Assembly (NCBI GenBank): GCA_040385825.1
Contig: JAZKGQ010000008.1
Location: 1 to 64,000 of the forward strand
Reading direction: 5' to 3'
From: JANNNF01 sp040385825
Lineage (GTDB): Bacteria > Pseudomonadota > Alphaproteobacteria > Rhodobacterales > Rhodobacteraceae
DNA: 64,000 nt
Shown here piece by piece: positions 20,284 through 28,477 of the stretch. The position numbers and the translations under genes are program-made. Position 1 is the stretch's first letter, and each line of letters starts with the position of its first letter. The notes under the pieces were generated by a model. The model saw only the letters and a list, made by a program, of their open reading frames with translations. It had not been told where the DNA came from and searched no databases.

Positions 20284-22530
20284 TTATTCCGCGCCGCCGA
20301 ACAGCGTCATCCAGGTGATCAGGGCCGCGATCCCCAGCACCATCGAGAAAGCATAGGTGAAGATATAGCCCGACTGCGCCCGGCCCGCGAGCCGCGTGAA
20401 GAACGGGATGATCCCCATGGCCACGCCGTTGATCGACCCGTCGATCACATCGCCATCGCCGCGCCGCCACAGGAAACTGCCAAGCCATTTGGCCGGGCGC
20501 ACGACCACCCAGTCATAGAGCTCGTCAAAATACCATTTGTTCAGCAAGAACAGGTACAGCGGGCGCTGCTGTGCGGCCAGACGTTTCGGCAGTTCGGGGT
20601 TCTTGATGTAGAACAGCCATGCCAGCGCAAAGCCGATCAGCATGGCGACAAAGGGCGACAGCTTGACCCATTTGGGCACGGCATGGGCCTCTTCCATCAC
20701 CAGATTGTCGGCGCGCATGAAGATTGCACCCTTGGGCGCCACCGCCGGGGGCAAGGCCGCCTCGGGGGTGGCGCCTTCGGATGTGGCAGGCTCTGCCGGG
20801 ATACCTTCGGTGGCGGCAGTTTCGGGCGCGGCTTCGGTCACAGCAGTTCCGGTCACTGTGGTTTCGGTCACTGTGGTTTCGGGCGCGGCCTCGCCGGTCG
20901 CACCTTCGGGCGCGGCAGGCTCGGTCGTCACCGAGTGACGACCCGCCCCCTGCACCGCGGCTTCCATCCCGAACCAGTCGCGAGACGCTTCGACATCGCC
21001 GAAGAACACCTTGTACCAGATCATCCCGGAAAACGCTGCCCCCAAGGCAAGCACGCCAAGCGGAATCAGCATCACCAACGGGCTTTCATGCGGCTCGTGG
21101 TGGTGATCGTCATGGCCATGCCCATGGTTGTTCGCGTGCCCGTGACCGTTCCCCGCCCCATGCGCCCGGCTGGTCCCGTAAAAGGTCATGAACATCAGAC
21201 GCCAGGAATAGAAGCTGGTCATGCAGGCCGCGGCCACCAGCAGCCAGAAGGCATAGGACGACCCGACAAAGGCAGACTCGATCACCGCATCCTTCGACAG
21301 AAAGCCGGCAAACCCGTAATAGGTCAGCGGAATGCCGACCCCGGTGATGGCCAGCGTGCCAATCATCATCGCGGCAAAGGTCAGAGGGATCTTCTTGCGC
21401 AAGCCGCCGTAGTTGCGCATGTCCTGTTCGTGATGGGTGGCGTGGATCACTGACCCCGCGCCCAGAAACAGCATCGCCTTGAAGAAGGCATGGGTGAACA
21501 GGTGGAACATCGCCACCGAATAGACCCCGACGCCCGCCGCCACGAACATGTAGCCAAGCTGCGAACAGGTGGAATAGGCGATCACCCGCTTGATGTCGTT
21601 CTGCACCAGACCGACTGTGGCCGCAAAGAATGCCGTGGTGGCGCCAACCACGACGATCATCGTCTTGGCGTCGGGCGCATATTCGTACAAGGGCGACATC
21701 CGGCAGACCAGAAACACCCCCGCCGTCACCATGGTTGCGGCATGGATCAGCGCCGACACCGGGGTCGGGCCTTCCATCGCATCGGGCAGCCAGGTGTGCA
21801 GGAAAAGCTGCGCCGATTTGCCCATGGCCCCGATGAACAACAAGACGCCGATCAGGTTGGCCGCGTTCCAGTCGGCCCACAGGAACCGCAGGTTGGTTTC
21901 CGCAAGTGCCGGCGCTGCGGCGAACACATCGTCAAAGCGGATGCTGTCGGTCAGGTAGAACAGCGCGAAGATGCCAAGGGCAAAGCCGAAATCGCCGACC
22001 CGGTTGACCACGAAGGCCTTGATCGCGGCGGCATTTGCGCTTGGCTTTTTATAGTAGAACCCGATCAGCAGGTAGGACGCGACCCCCACCCCTTCCCAGC
22101 CAAAGAACATCTGCACCAGGTTGTCGGCCGTCACCAGCATCAGCATGGCAAAGGTGAAGAACGACAGGTACGCAAAGAACCTCGCACGGTAAGGCTCGCT
22201 GTCGCTCCAGTTTTCGTCATGCGCCATGTAGCCGAAGCTGTAGAGGTGGACCAGCGCCGACACCGTGTTCACCACCACCAGCATGATCGCGGTCAGACGG
22301 TCCAGCCGGATCGCCCATTCGGTGTCCAGCGTGCCCGACTGAATCCAGGTCAGCAGGTGGATCTGCTGGGTTTCGCCGTCGAACGTCAGGAAAATGACCC
22401 AGGACAGGAAGGCCGCAAGGAACACCAGCGCCGTGGTCAGCACCTGCCCCGCGCGTTCGCCGATGAAGCGCCAGCCGAACCCGCAGAGCAAGGCCCCGAT
22501 CAGCGGGGCGAAAAGTATGATCGTTGCCAT
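20284..22530 (-). CDS. nuoL: NADH-quinone oxidoreductase subunit L with low-complexity insert
   Basis: The most distal proton-pumping subunit of complex I, carrying the long lateral helix at its C-terminus. At 748 residues it is longer than the usual 600-710. The core motifs are normal (QMFFGWEGVGVASYLLIGFYY, MGKSAQLFLHTWLPDAMEGPTPVSALIHAATM, HAFFKAMLFLGAGSVIH). Two extra segments sit in the C-terminal third: a His-rich stretch (residues about 457-482) and an Ala/Thr/Glu/Pro-rich one (about 533-600) containing short repeats such as ETTVTETTVTGTAVTE. Both lie between predicted helices, in a loop. Confidence 0.96.
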   Translation of the reverse strand: MATIILFAPLIGALLCGFGWRFIGERAGQVLTTALVFLAAFLSWVIFLTFDGETQQIHLLTWIQSGTLDTEWAIRLDRLTAIMLVVVNTVSALVHLYSFGYMAHDENWSDSEPYRARFFAYLSFFTFAMLMLVTADNLVQMFFGWEGVGVASYLLIGFYYKKPSANAAAIKAFVVNRVGDFGFALGIFALFYLTDSIRFDDVFAAAPALAETNLRFLWADWNAANLIGVLLFIGAMGKSAQLFLHTWLPDAMEGPTPVSALIHAATMVTAGVFLVCRMSPLYEYAPDAKTMIVVVGATTAFFAATVGLVQNDIKRVIAYSTCSQLGYMFVAAGVGVYSVAMFHLFTHAFFKAMLFLGAGSVIHATHHEQDMRNYGGLRKKIPLTFAAMMIGTLAITGVGIPLTYYGFAGFLSKDAVIESAFVGSSYAFWLLVAAACMTSFYSWRLMFMTFYGTSRAHGAGNGHGHANNHGHGHDDHHHEPHESPLVMLIPLGVLALGAAFSGMIWYKVFFGDVEASRDWFGMEAAVQGAGRHSVTTEPAAPEGATGEAAPETTVTETTVTGTAVTEAAPETAATEGIPAEPATSEGATPEAALPPAVAPKGAIFMRADNLVMEEAHAVPKWVKLSPFVAMLIGFALAWLFYIKNPELPKRLAAQQRPLYLFLLNKWYFDELYDWVVVRPAKWLGSFLWRRGDGDVIDGSINGVAMGIIPFFTRLAGRAQSGYIFTYAFSMVLGIAALITWMTLFGGAE

Positions 22531-22533
22531 GGG

Positions 22534-22839
22534 TCAGCCCTTCATCACGTTGACGTCTTCGACATCGATGGTGCCGCGGTTGCGGAAGAACACCACGAGG
22601 ATGGCCAAGCCAATGGCGGCCTCGGCGGCGGCGACGGTCAGCACGAACATGGTGAACACCTGGCCCACCAGATCGCCCAGATGGCTGGAAAACGCGACGA
22701 GGTTGATGTTGACGGCCAGCAGCATCAACTCGATCGACATGAGGATGACGATGACGTTCTTCCGGTTCAGGAAGATGCCGAAGATGCCGATGACGAACAG
22801 CGCTGCCGCCACCGCCAGATAATGTTCAAGTCCAACCAT
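22534..22839 (-). CDS. nuoK: NADH-quinone oxidoreductase subunit K
   Basis: Small three-helix membrane subunit of complex I, 101 residues (family norm near 101). It carries the two conserved membrane Glu residues (MSIELMLLAVNINLVAF and TVAAAEAAIGLAILV) that form part of the proton-conducting chain. Three bases separate it from nuoL; a palindromic element lies between it and nuoJ. Confidence 0.97.
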   Translation of the reverse strand: MVGLEHYLAVAAALFVIGIFGIFLNRKNVIVILMSIELMLLAVNINLVAFSSHLGDLVGQVFTMFVLTVAAAEAAIGLAILVVFFRNRGTIDVEDVNVMKG

Positions 22840-22881
22840 GTCGTGTCCCTCAGGGCTATGCTGCCCGCTTTGTCTTTGGAA

Positions 22882-22939
22882 GGATGGGCAAATTGCCCAT
22901 CCTACGCGGCGTTCCGTAGGATGGGCAATCTGCCCATCC
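22882..22939. repeat. Double palindrome between nuoJ and nuoK
   Basis: Two 25-base arms face each other (22882-22906 and 22915-22939), differing at one position and separated by 8 bases. Each arm is itself a palindrome (GGATGGGCAAATTGCCCATC and a near copy with CAATCTGCCC). In RNA it could form one long hairpin or two short ones. It sits inside the nuo operon, where the other genes are a few bases apart or overlap; RNA processing or protection is possible, as for REP/BIME-type elements. No U-tract, so probably not a terminator. Confidence 0.8.
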
Positions 22940-22947
22940 CTCCCACC

Positions 22948-23562
22948 TTACAACCCCTGCCCTGGCTTCACGTCGATCAGTTCCATCGCCTGTGCCGGGT
23001 CGCGCCACATCTGTTGCAACACGTTCTGGCGCTTCACGTCCTTGCGATGGCGCAGCGTCAGCAGGATCGCCCCGATCATCGCAACCAGCAGGATCAGGCC
23101 CGAGGCCTGGAACAGGTAGATGTACTTGTCATAGATCAGCAGGCCAAGGGCGCGGGTGTTTTCCACCTGCGACGCATCCGGGGCCACGGCCCCCCGCAGG
23201 CCCATGGCGCCTTCCGACGTGACCCAGGCCCCGACGCCAATGCCGATCTGCATGAGGATGATCACCCCGATCAGCAACGCAAGCGGCATGATCTTGGCCA
23301 TCTCGCCCTTCAGCTCGGCAAAGTCCACATCCAGCATCATCACCACGAACAGGAACAGCACGGCCACTGCCCCCACATAGACGATGATCAGCAGCATCGC
23401 CACGAACTCGGCCCCAAGCAGCACGAACAGGCCCGCCGAGGAGAGGAAGGCAAGGATCAGCCACAGCACCGAATGCACCGGGTTGCGGCTGACCGTGACC
23501 AGCAGGCCTGCGGCCACAGTGACGGCGGCAAAGGCGTAAAAGGCAAAATCTGCAACGCTCAT
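22948..23562 (-). CDS. nuoJ: NADH-quinone oxidoreductase subunit J
   Basis: Five-helix membrane subunit of complex I, 204 residues. It begins MSVADFAFYAFAAVTVAAGLL and contains the conserved NPVHSVLWLILAFLSSAGLFVLLGAEFVAMLLIIVYVGAVAVLFLFVVMMLD region, including the pi-bulge helix residues YVGAVAVLFLFV. The ATG at 23562 overlaps the CMD-family gene stop (ATGA). Confidence 0.96.
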   Translation of the reverse strand: MSVADFAFYAFAAVTVAAGLLVTVSRNPVHSVLWLILAFLSSAGLFVLLGAEFVAMLLIIVYVGAVAVLFLFVVMMLDVDFAELKGEMAKIMPLALLIGVIILMQIGIGVGAWVTSEGAMGLRGAVAPDASQVENTRALGLLIYDKYIYLFQASGLILLVAMIGAILLTLRHRKDVKRQNVLQQMWRDPAQAMELIDVKPGQGL

Positions 23563-23969
23563 GGCGCTTTCCCTTCGGTTTCGGCAAAGACCGCCTGCGC
23601 GATTTCCAATGCCTTTTGCATCGCGGGCATACCGCCAAACATGCTCATCTGCCAGATCACTTCGGCAATTTCGCGCGGGGTGGCCCCGGCGGCCAGCGCG
23701 TGGCGCACTGTCAGTTTCATCTGGGCTTCGGCCTGCGCGCCCAGCACGGTCAGGGCGGCCAGCGTCACCAGCAACCGGGTCTTGGCATCCAGCCCTTCGC
23801 GGTTGAAGGTCTTGCCGAACCACAGTTCCAGCATGTCCTTCGACAGGGTGGGAAACATCTTGTCCAGCCCCGGAAACGCGGCATTTTCAGCCCCCGGATT
23901 GAAGGCGCGCAGCATGTCCTGCCCGCTTTCCATCATCGCCTTCATCATCTTGGTGAAGTCATCGGTCAT
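23559..23969 (-). CDS. Carboxymuconolactone decarboxylase (CMD/AhpD-like) family protein inside nuo operon
   Basis: 136 residues of the CMD fold, an all-helical trimer-forming family that includes decarboxylases and AhpD-type peroxidase partners. The core is LDAKTRLLVTLAALTVLGAQAEAQMKLTVRHALAAGATPREIAEVIWQMSMFGGMPAMQKALEIA. The CxxC of redox-active AhpD proteins is absent, so a peroxidase-partner role is unlikely. It is translationally coupled by ATGA overlaps to a tiny upstream ORF and to nuoJ downstream, so it is made with complex I. Function unknown. Confidence 0.88.
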   Translation of the reverse strand: MTDDFTKMMKAMMESGQDMLRAFNPGAENAAFPGLDKMFPTLSKDMLELWFGKTFNREGLDAKTRLLVTLAALTVLGAQAEAQMKLTVRHALAAGATPREIAEVIWQMSMFGGMPAMQKALEIAQAVFAETEGKAP

Positions 23970-24100
23970 GCCGCAGCCTCCGGCCAGAGTTTCAGATCCG
24001 CCATCGCCCGAACGCCACCAGCCTGCGCAAAGCCCGGACCGGGCAGCAGCGCATCCAGAAACAAAAGGGCGGTGGCGTGGGTCAAGGATCCGGCTTCCAT
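23966..24100 (-). CDS. Possible small ORF (44 aa) between nuoI and the CMD gene
   Basis: An ATG frame of 45 codons encoding MEAGSLTHATALLFLDALLP and on to LKLWPEAAA. It fills the only gap between nuoI and the CMD gene and ends in an ATGA overlap with the latter. A hydrophobic patch lies in residues 8-20. There is no evident ribosome-binding site, and the start is 13 bases after the nuoI stop. It may be a real coupling peptide, a degraded N-terminal part of a larger gene, or chance. Confidence 0.35.
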   Translation of the reverse strand: MEAGSLTHATALLFLDALLPGPGFAQAGGVRAMADLKLWPEAAA

Positions 24101-24112
24101 AAGATCAACAGG

Positions 24113-24607
24113 TTAACGGTACGGCGCGTCAAGTTCCAGATTGCGGGCAATCTCGGCTTCCCACCGGGCGCCGTTTTCCAAGAGCTTGTCCTTGTTGTAG
24201 AACAGCTCCTCGCGGGTTTCGGTCGCGAATTCAAAGTTGGGGCCTTCGACGATGGCATCGACCGGGCACGCCTCCTGGCAGAAACCGCAGTAGATGCACT
24301 TGGTCATGTCGATGTCGTAGCGGGTTGTCCGGCGGCTGCCATCCTCGCGCGGTTCGGCGTCGATGGTGATGGCCTGCGCCGGGCAGATCGCCTCGCACAG
24401 CTTGCAGGCAATGCAGCGTTCCTCGCCATTGGCATAGCGGCGCAGCGCATGTTCACCGCGGAACCGGGGCGACAGCGGCCCCTTTTCATGCGGATAGTTC
24501 AGCGTCGCCTTCGGCGCGAAGAAATACTTCATGCCAAGGCCGAAACCCTTGATGAAATCCATCAGCAGGAAGTATTTGGTAGCGCGGGTCCAGTCGATAT
24601 TGCTCAT
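24113..24607 (-). CDS. nuoI: NADH-quinone oxidoreductase subunit I
   Basis: Ferredoxin-like subunit carrying clusters N6a and N6b in the connecting arm of complex I, 164 residues. Both 8Fe motifs are intact: CIACKLCEAICPAQAITI and CIYCGFCQEACPVDAIVEGPNFE. The N-terminal amphipathic part (DFIKGFGLGMKYFFAPKATLNYPHEKGPLS) is standard. Preceded by a small coiled-coil gene (3-base gap). Confidence 0.97.
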   Translation of the reverse strand: MSNIDWTRATKYFLLMDFIKGFGLGMKYFFAPKATLNYPHEKGPLSPRFRGEHALRRYANGEERCIACKLCEAICPAQAITIDAEPREDGSRRTTRYDIDMTKCIYCGFCQEACPVDAIVEGPNFEFATETREELFYNKDKLLENGARWEAEIARNLELDAPYR

Positions 24608-24610
24608 GGC

Positions 24611-24838
24611 TCAGGCCCCCAGCTTTGTTTCTAGATGCTCGACCCGCTGGTCGATTTGCCCGATCACGCCGGCAAGGCCGAAGATCATCGTCTTTTGTGC
24701 CAGAAGATCACTGTGGACCTCGGACAGATCGCCACGCACCTCGGTCTTGAACTGCGCAAGATCGGACCGAAGCGTTCCAATGTCTTCCCGGATCAGGCGT
24801 AGCTGTTCGAGAACAAGGTTGTTCACATTTTCAACCAT
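24611..24838 (-). CDS. Small coiled-coil protein between nuoH and nuoI
   Basis: 75 residues, rich in Leu/Glu/Arg heptads: LEQLRLIREDIGTLRSDLAQ, then FKTEVRGDLSEVHSDLLAQK, a hydrophobic MIFGLAGVIGQI, then DQRVEHLETKLGA. It looks like a two-part helical hairpin or membrane-touching coiled coil. It starts 3 bases after the nuoH stop and ends 3 bases before nuoI, so it is certainly cotranscribed. It resembles in style the 54-residue protein before nuoG (28308-28472). Function unknown. Confidence 0.75.
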   Translation of the reverse strand: MVENVNNLVLEQLRLIREDIGTLRSDLAQFKTEVRGDLSEVHSDLLAQKTMIFGLAGVIGQIDQRVEHLETKLGA

Positions 24839-24841
24839 CCC

Positions 24842-25879
24842 TCAGCCCCCCACCATCCAGCGCGCCCAGAAGCCGCCGAGCACCTCAAACTTCGCCAGAA
24901 ACGCCACGATCACCACCCAGCCAAGGGACAGCGGCAGGAACACTTTCCAGCCGATCCGCATGAGCTGGTCATAGCGATAGCGCGGCACGATGGCCTTCAC
25001 CATGGCGAACATGAAGAAGAAGAACGCCATCTTGCCGACCATCCACAGCGCCCCGTCCGGCAGGCCGGGAATGGGTGACAGCCAGCCGCCAAAGAACAGA
25101 ATGCTCATCAGCGCGCACATCAGGAAGATGGCGATGTATTCGCCGGCCATGAACAACAGATACGGGGTCGAAGAATATTCCACCATGAAGCCTGCCACCA
25201 GTTCCGATTCCGCCTCGGGCAAGTCAAACGGCGGGCGGTTGGTTTCGGCCAGGGCAGAAATGAAGAACAGGAACACCATAGGGAAATGCGGGATCCAGTA
25301 CCAGTTGAACAGGCCGAAATCGCCGCGCTGTGCCTCGACGATGGCGGAAAAGTTCATCGAGCCGGTGGAAATGATGATGCCAATGATGATCAGGCCAAGC
25401 GAGACTTCGTAGGAAATCATCTGCGCCGCAGACCGCAGCGACCCGAGGAACGGATATTTGGAGTTGGACGCCCAGCCCCCCATGATCACGCCGTACACTT
25501 CAAGGCTGGACACCGCGAAGACGAACAGGATGGCGACGTTGATGTTCGACAACACCCAGCCATCGGCGAACGGGATCACCGCCCAGCCCAGCATGGCCAG
25601 GATGAACGACAGCAAGGGTGCCAGGAAGAACACCGGGCGATCCGCCCCTGCCGGAATGACGATTTCCTTGACCACATATTTCAGCGCATCGGCCACCGAT
25701 TGCAGCAGGCCGAACGGCCCCACCACGTTCGGGCCGCGCCGCATCTGCACGGCGGCCCAGACCTTGCGGTCGCCGTAGACCAGAAACAGCAGGCTGATCA
25801 TCACGAAAGCCACGATCAGCAGGCTTTGTGCGGCGATCAGAACTGCGGTCCCGAACCCTGTGGAAAGAAACTCAGCCAT
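24842..25879 (-). CDS. nuoH: NADH-quinone oxidoreductase subunit H
   Basis: Membrane subunit forming most of the quinone chamber and linking it to the pumps, 345 residues, eight helices. Hallmarks: YGDRKVWAAVQMRRGPNVVGPFGLLQSVADALKYVVKE, GWASNSKYPFLGSLRSAAQMISYEVSLGLI, and ALAETNRPPFDLPEAESELVAGFMVEYSS, which carries the conserved acidic residues near the quinone channel. Fifteen bases separate it from the preceding lipoprotein gene. Confidence 0.97.
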   Translation of the reverse strand: MAEFLSTGFGTAVLIAAQSLLIVAFVMISLLFLVYGDRKVWAAVQMRRGPNVVGPFGLLQSVADALKYVVKEIVIPAGADRPVFFLAPLLSFILAMLGWAVIPFADGWVLSNINVAILFVFAVSSLEVYGVIMGGWASNSKYPFLGSLRSAAQMISYEVSLGLIIIGIIISTGSMNFSAIVEAQRGDFGLFNWYWIPHFPMVFLFFISALAETNRPPFDLPEAESELVAGFMVEYSSTPYLLFMAGEYIAIFLMCALMSILFFGGWLSPIPGLPDGALWMVGKMAFFFFMFAMVKAIVPRYRYDQLMRIGWKVFLPLSLGWVVIVAFLAKFEVLGGFWARWMVGG

Positions 25880-25894
25880 GGTGAAACCCTATCA

Positions 25895-26293
25895 TCATAT
25901 CGTCGGTATCCCGCGCGCACCGCAATCGCGCACTGTGACCTCGGCGTCAATCGTTGCTGTCCCGCGCGGCAGCGCCGCCGAGATGGTGTAGACCGCATCG
26001 CCGCGCCACACACCCCCGCTTTGCGCGACGGTGGTGCGCACATGGCGCGCAAAGCCAAAGCCGCGGATCAGCGCATATTGCGCCGCCGCACAGCGGGCAT
26101 AATCGTCAACATCGCCCTGCCCCCGCGCACCTGTCATTTCCACCCGGAAATTGACCAGATCCCCGTCCAGCAACACTGTCTCGATGCCCTTGTAGGCGGC
26201 GGTCTGCGGGCCTTGGTCCTGTGTCGCACAGCCGCTCAGCGCCGCCAGCGCGACCATCAGGGTGGCAAGCAGCAGGGCCTGGCTCAACATCAT
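25895..26293 (-). CDS. Lipoprotein of unknown function between nuoG and nuoH
   Basis: 132 residues with a signal peptide and lipobox (ALAALSGC, Cys at residue 22). The mature part contains FRVEMTGARGQGDVDDYARCAAAQYALIRGFGFARHVRTTVAQ, a pattern shared with the 28987 lipoprotein in this operon (both have a Cys near the middle and a RxxxR basic stretch). It starts by overlapping the nuoG stop (two adjacent ATGs, 26293 and 26290), hence coupled. Likely periplasmic, on the membrane, with unknown function. Confidence 0.8.
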   Translation of the reverse strand: MMLSQALLLATLMVALAALSGCATQDQGPQTAAYKGIETVLLDGDLVNFRVEMTGARGQGDVDDYARCAAAQYALIRGFGFARHVRTTVAQSGGVWRGDAVYTISAALPRGTATIDAEVTVRDCGARGIPTI

Positions 26294-28311
26294 TCGGCGG
26301 CCATCGGTGTTGCGGCCCGTGCCGCCGCAAGGGCGGACAGGTCCGCCATCACGGTAGAGGCACGGGCAATCGGGTTGGTCAGGTAGAAGTCGCCGATCAC
26401 ATTGCAGAACGTGGCCTTGCCGGCGTCGCGCAGGGTGAGCGGCGTGAGGGTGTTTTCCGCCACCTCGTTAACGCGCCCCAGATGCGGCGCGGCGGCCACC
26501 ACGGCGGCGCGCAGGGCACCAAGGCTGTCCCACGGCAGGGTCTGGCCCAGTTCGGCAGACAGTGCCCGCAGGATCGCCCAGTTTTCCTTGGCCTCACCCG
26601 GCGCAAAGCCCGACCGCAGCGCCAGTTGCGGGCGGCCTTCGGTGTTGACGAACAGCCCGTTTTCTTCGGTATAGGCCGCCCCCGGCAGGATCACGTCGGC
26701 GCGCGCCGCCCCCCGGTCGCCATGTGACCCTTGATAGATCACGAAGGCACCTTTTGCGATTTCGACCTCATCGGCGCCAAGGTTGTAGATCACCTCTGCC
26801 CCTTCCGTCGCCGCCGCCAGACCACCTTCGGTCACGGCCCCCACATCCATCGCGCCCACGCGGGACGCGGCGGTGTGCAGGATCAGCAGTTTGGAGTTGC
26901 TGTTTTCCGCCAGCCTGATCGCATGGGCCAGAACCGCCTCGCCATCGGCCTCGTTGATCGCGCCCTGCCCCACGATCACCAGCGAAGGCTTGGCGCGGGT
27001 TTCGTCCGAAATTTCCTGCGAGGACAGGGCCACCAAAGCCGCCCGGTCGGTGCCGACATGCGCATAGTCATAGGTCAGATCGACCGCCTGCCCGACCAGC
27101 CCGATCTTTGCCCCGTTGATCCAGGCCTTGCGGAGACGCGCGTTCAGCACCGGCGCCTCAACCCGAGGGTTGGTGCCGATCAACTGGATCATCCGGGCCG
27201 AGTCGATGTCTTCAATCGTGGCGGTGCCGACATAGGCCCCGCGGTTGCCGATGGGCAAACGCGCGCCATCGGTGCGGCATTCGACATGGCCGCCAAGACC
27301 TTCGATCAGGGTTTTCAAGGAAAACGCGGCTTCAACCGGCACCAGATCGCCGACCAGCCCCGCCACCTTGCGCCCCCGCATCGCCGCCGCTGCCACACCC
27401 AAAGCCTCGGCCCAGCCCGCTTTGCGCAGACGGCCGTTTTCGCGGATATAGGGGGTGTCCAGCCGCTGGCGGCGCAAGCCGTCCCAGACAAACCGGGTCT
27501 TGTCGGAAATCCATTCCTCGTTCACGCCGTCATGGTTGCGCGGGATGATCCGCATGACTTCGCGGCCCTTGGTATCGACGCGGATGTTGCTGCCGACCGC
27601 ATCCATAACATCGATGGTCTCGGTCTTGGTCAGCTCCCACGGGCGGGCGGTAAAGGCGTAAGGCTTTGATGTCAAAGCCCCAACCGGGCAGAGGTCGATG
27701 ATGTTGCCTTGCAGGTTGCTGTCCAGCGTGGCGTTCAGATAGCTGGTGATCTCGCTGTCTTCACCACGACCGGTCTGGCCCATCTGGGTGATGCCGGCGA
27801 CCTCGGTCGTAAAGCGCACGCAGCGGGTGCAACTGATGCAGCGGGTCATTTTCGTCTCGACCAGCGGGCCAAGGTTCAAGTCCTCGGATGCCCGCTTCGG
27901 CTCGCGGTAGCGGCTGAAATCGACGCCGAAGGCCATCGCCTGATCCTGCAAATCGCACTCGCCGCCCTGATCGCAGATCGGGCAATCCAGCGGGTGGTTG
28001 ATCAGCAAAAACTCCATCACGCCTTCGCGGGCCTTTTTGACCATCGGGGATTTGGTCTTGACCATCGGCGCTTCGCCATTGGGGCCGGGGCGCAGATCGC
28101 GCACCTGCATCGCGCAAGACGCCGCAGGCTTCGGCGGGCCGCCCACCACCTCGACCAGACACATCCGGCAGTTGCCCGCGATCGTCAGCCGTTCATGGTA
28201 GCAAAAGCGCGGAATTTCCACGCCCGCCACTTCCGCCGCCTGAATGATGGTCATGGCGCCATCGACTTCAACCTCGATGCCGTCGAAACTGATTTTCTTG
28301 AGGTTGGTCAT
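26290..28311 (-). CDS. nuoG: NADH-quinone oxidoreductase subunit G
   Basis: The large iron-sulfur subunit of the peripheral arm, 673 residues. The N-terminal 2Fe-2S domain has CYHERLTIAGNCRMCLVEV; the His-ligated 4Fe-4S has HPLDCPICDQGGECDLQDQ; the next 4Fe-4S has CISCTRCVRF. From about residue 220 a molybdopterin-oxidoreductase-like domain without cofactor follows, with QLIGTNPRVEAPVLNARLRKAW. The start overlaps the stop of a 54-residue upstream gene (ATGA). Confidence 0.97.
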   Translation of the reverse strand: MTNLKKISFDGIEVEVDGAMTIIQAAEVAGVEIPRFCYHERLTIAGNCRMCLVEVVGGPPKPAASCAMQVRDLRPGPNGEAPMVKTKSPMVKKAREGVMEFLLINHPLDCPICDQGGECDLQDQAMAFGVDFSRYREPKRASEDLNLGPLVETKMTRCISCTRCVRFTTEVAGITQMGQTGRGEDSEITSYLNATLDSNLQGNIIDLCPVGALTSKPYAFTARPWELTKTETIDVMDAVGSNIRVDTKGREVMRIIPRNHDGVNEEWISDKTRFVWDGLRRQRLDTPYIRENGRLRKAGWAEALGVAAAAMRGRKVAGLVGDLVPVEAAFSLKTLIEGLGGHVECRTDGARLPIGNRGAYVGTATIEDIDSARMIQLIGTNPRVEAPVLNARLRKAWINGAKIGLVGQAVDLTYDYAHVGTDRAALVALSSQEISDETRAKPSLVIVGQGAINEADGEAVLAHAIRLAENSNSKLLILHTAASRVGAMDVGAVTEGGLAAATEGAEVIYNLGADEVEIAKGAFVIYQGSHGDRGAARADVILPGAAYTEENGLFVNTEGRPQLALRSGFAPGEAKENWAILRALSAELGQTLPWDSLGALRAAVVAAAPHLGRVNEVAENTLTPLTLRDAGKATFCNVIGDFYLTNPIARASTVMADLSALAAARAATPMAAE

Positions 28312-28472
28312 TTGCGCATCTCCAGTTCGCTCATCGCGTGCTGCCGGGCCGACATTATATCCCGGTTCATCGCGTCAAGCCGTCGTTCTATCTTGTTCAT
28401 GAGGTGCCCGATTTCGGACTGACCCGATTTGATCTCTGACAGCATCTGGAGGATTAGACTGGTTTCACCCAT
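28308..28472 (-). CDS. 54-residue coiled-coil protein coupled to nuoG
   Basis: An ATG frame of 55 codons encoding MGETSLILQMLSEIKSGQSE and on through IGHLMNKIERRLDAMNRDIM to SELEMRK. It is one amphipathic helix with heptads (Leu/Ile/Met), the same style as the 75-residue protein beside nuoI. Its stop overlaps the nuoG start as ATGA and its start is 5 bases after the DUF3291 gene stop, which argues that it is translated. Short genes like this are easily missed. Function unknown; it could be a complex I assembly or accessory peptide. Confidence 0.65.
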   Translation of the reverse strand: MGETSLILQMLSEIKSGQSEIGHLMNKIERRLDAMNRDIMSARQHAMSELEMRK

Positions 28473-28477
28473 CCGCC

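Noticed and set aside
20848..20880. Tandem near-repeats in nuoL DNA as a CRISPR or VNTR
   Set aside because: Units are short, imperfect and in frame within coding sequence; no spacers. Kept only as part of the NuoL insert finding.
21490..24102. An open frame of about 870 codons on the plus strand opposite nuoL-nuoJ and the CMD gene
   Set aside because: Shadow of GC-rich coding on the other strand; composition (His/Gln/Arg-rich) is nonsense-like and several clear complex I genes lie opposite.
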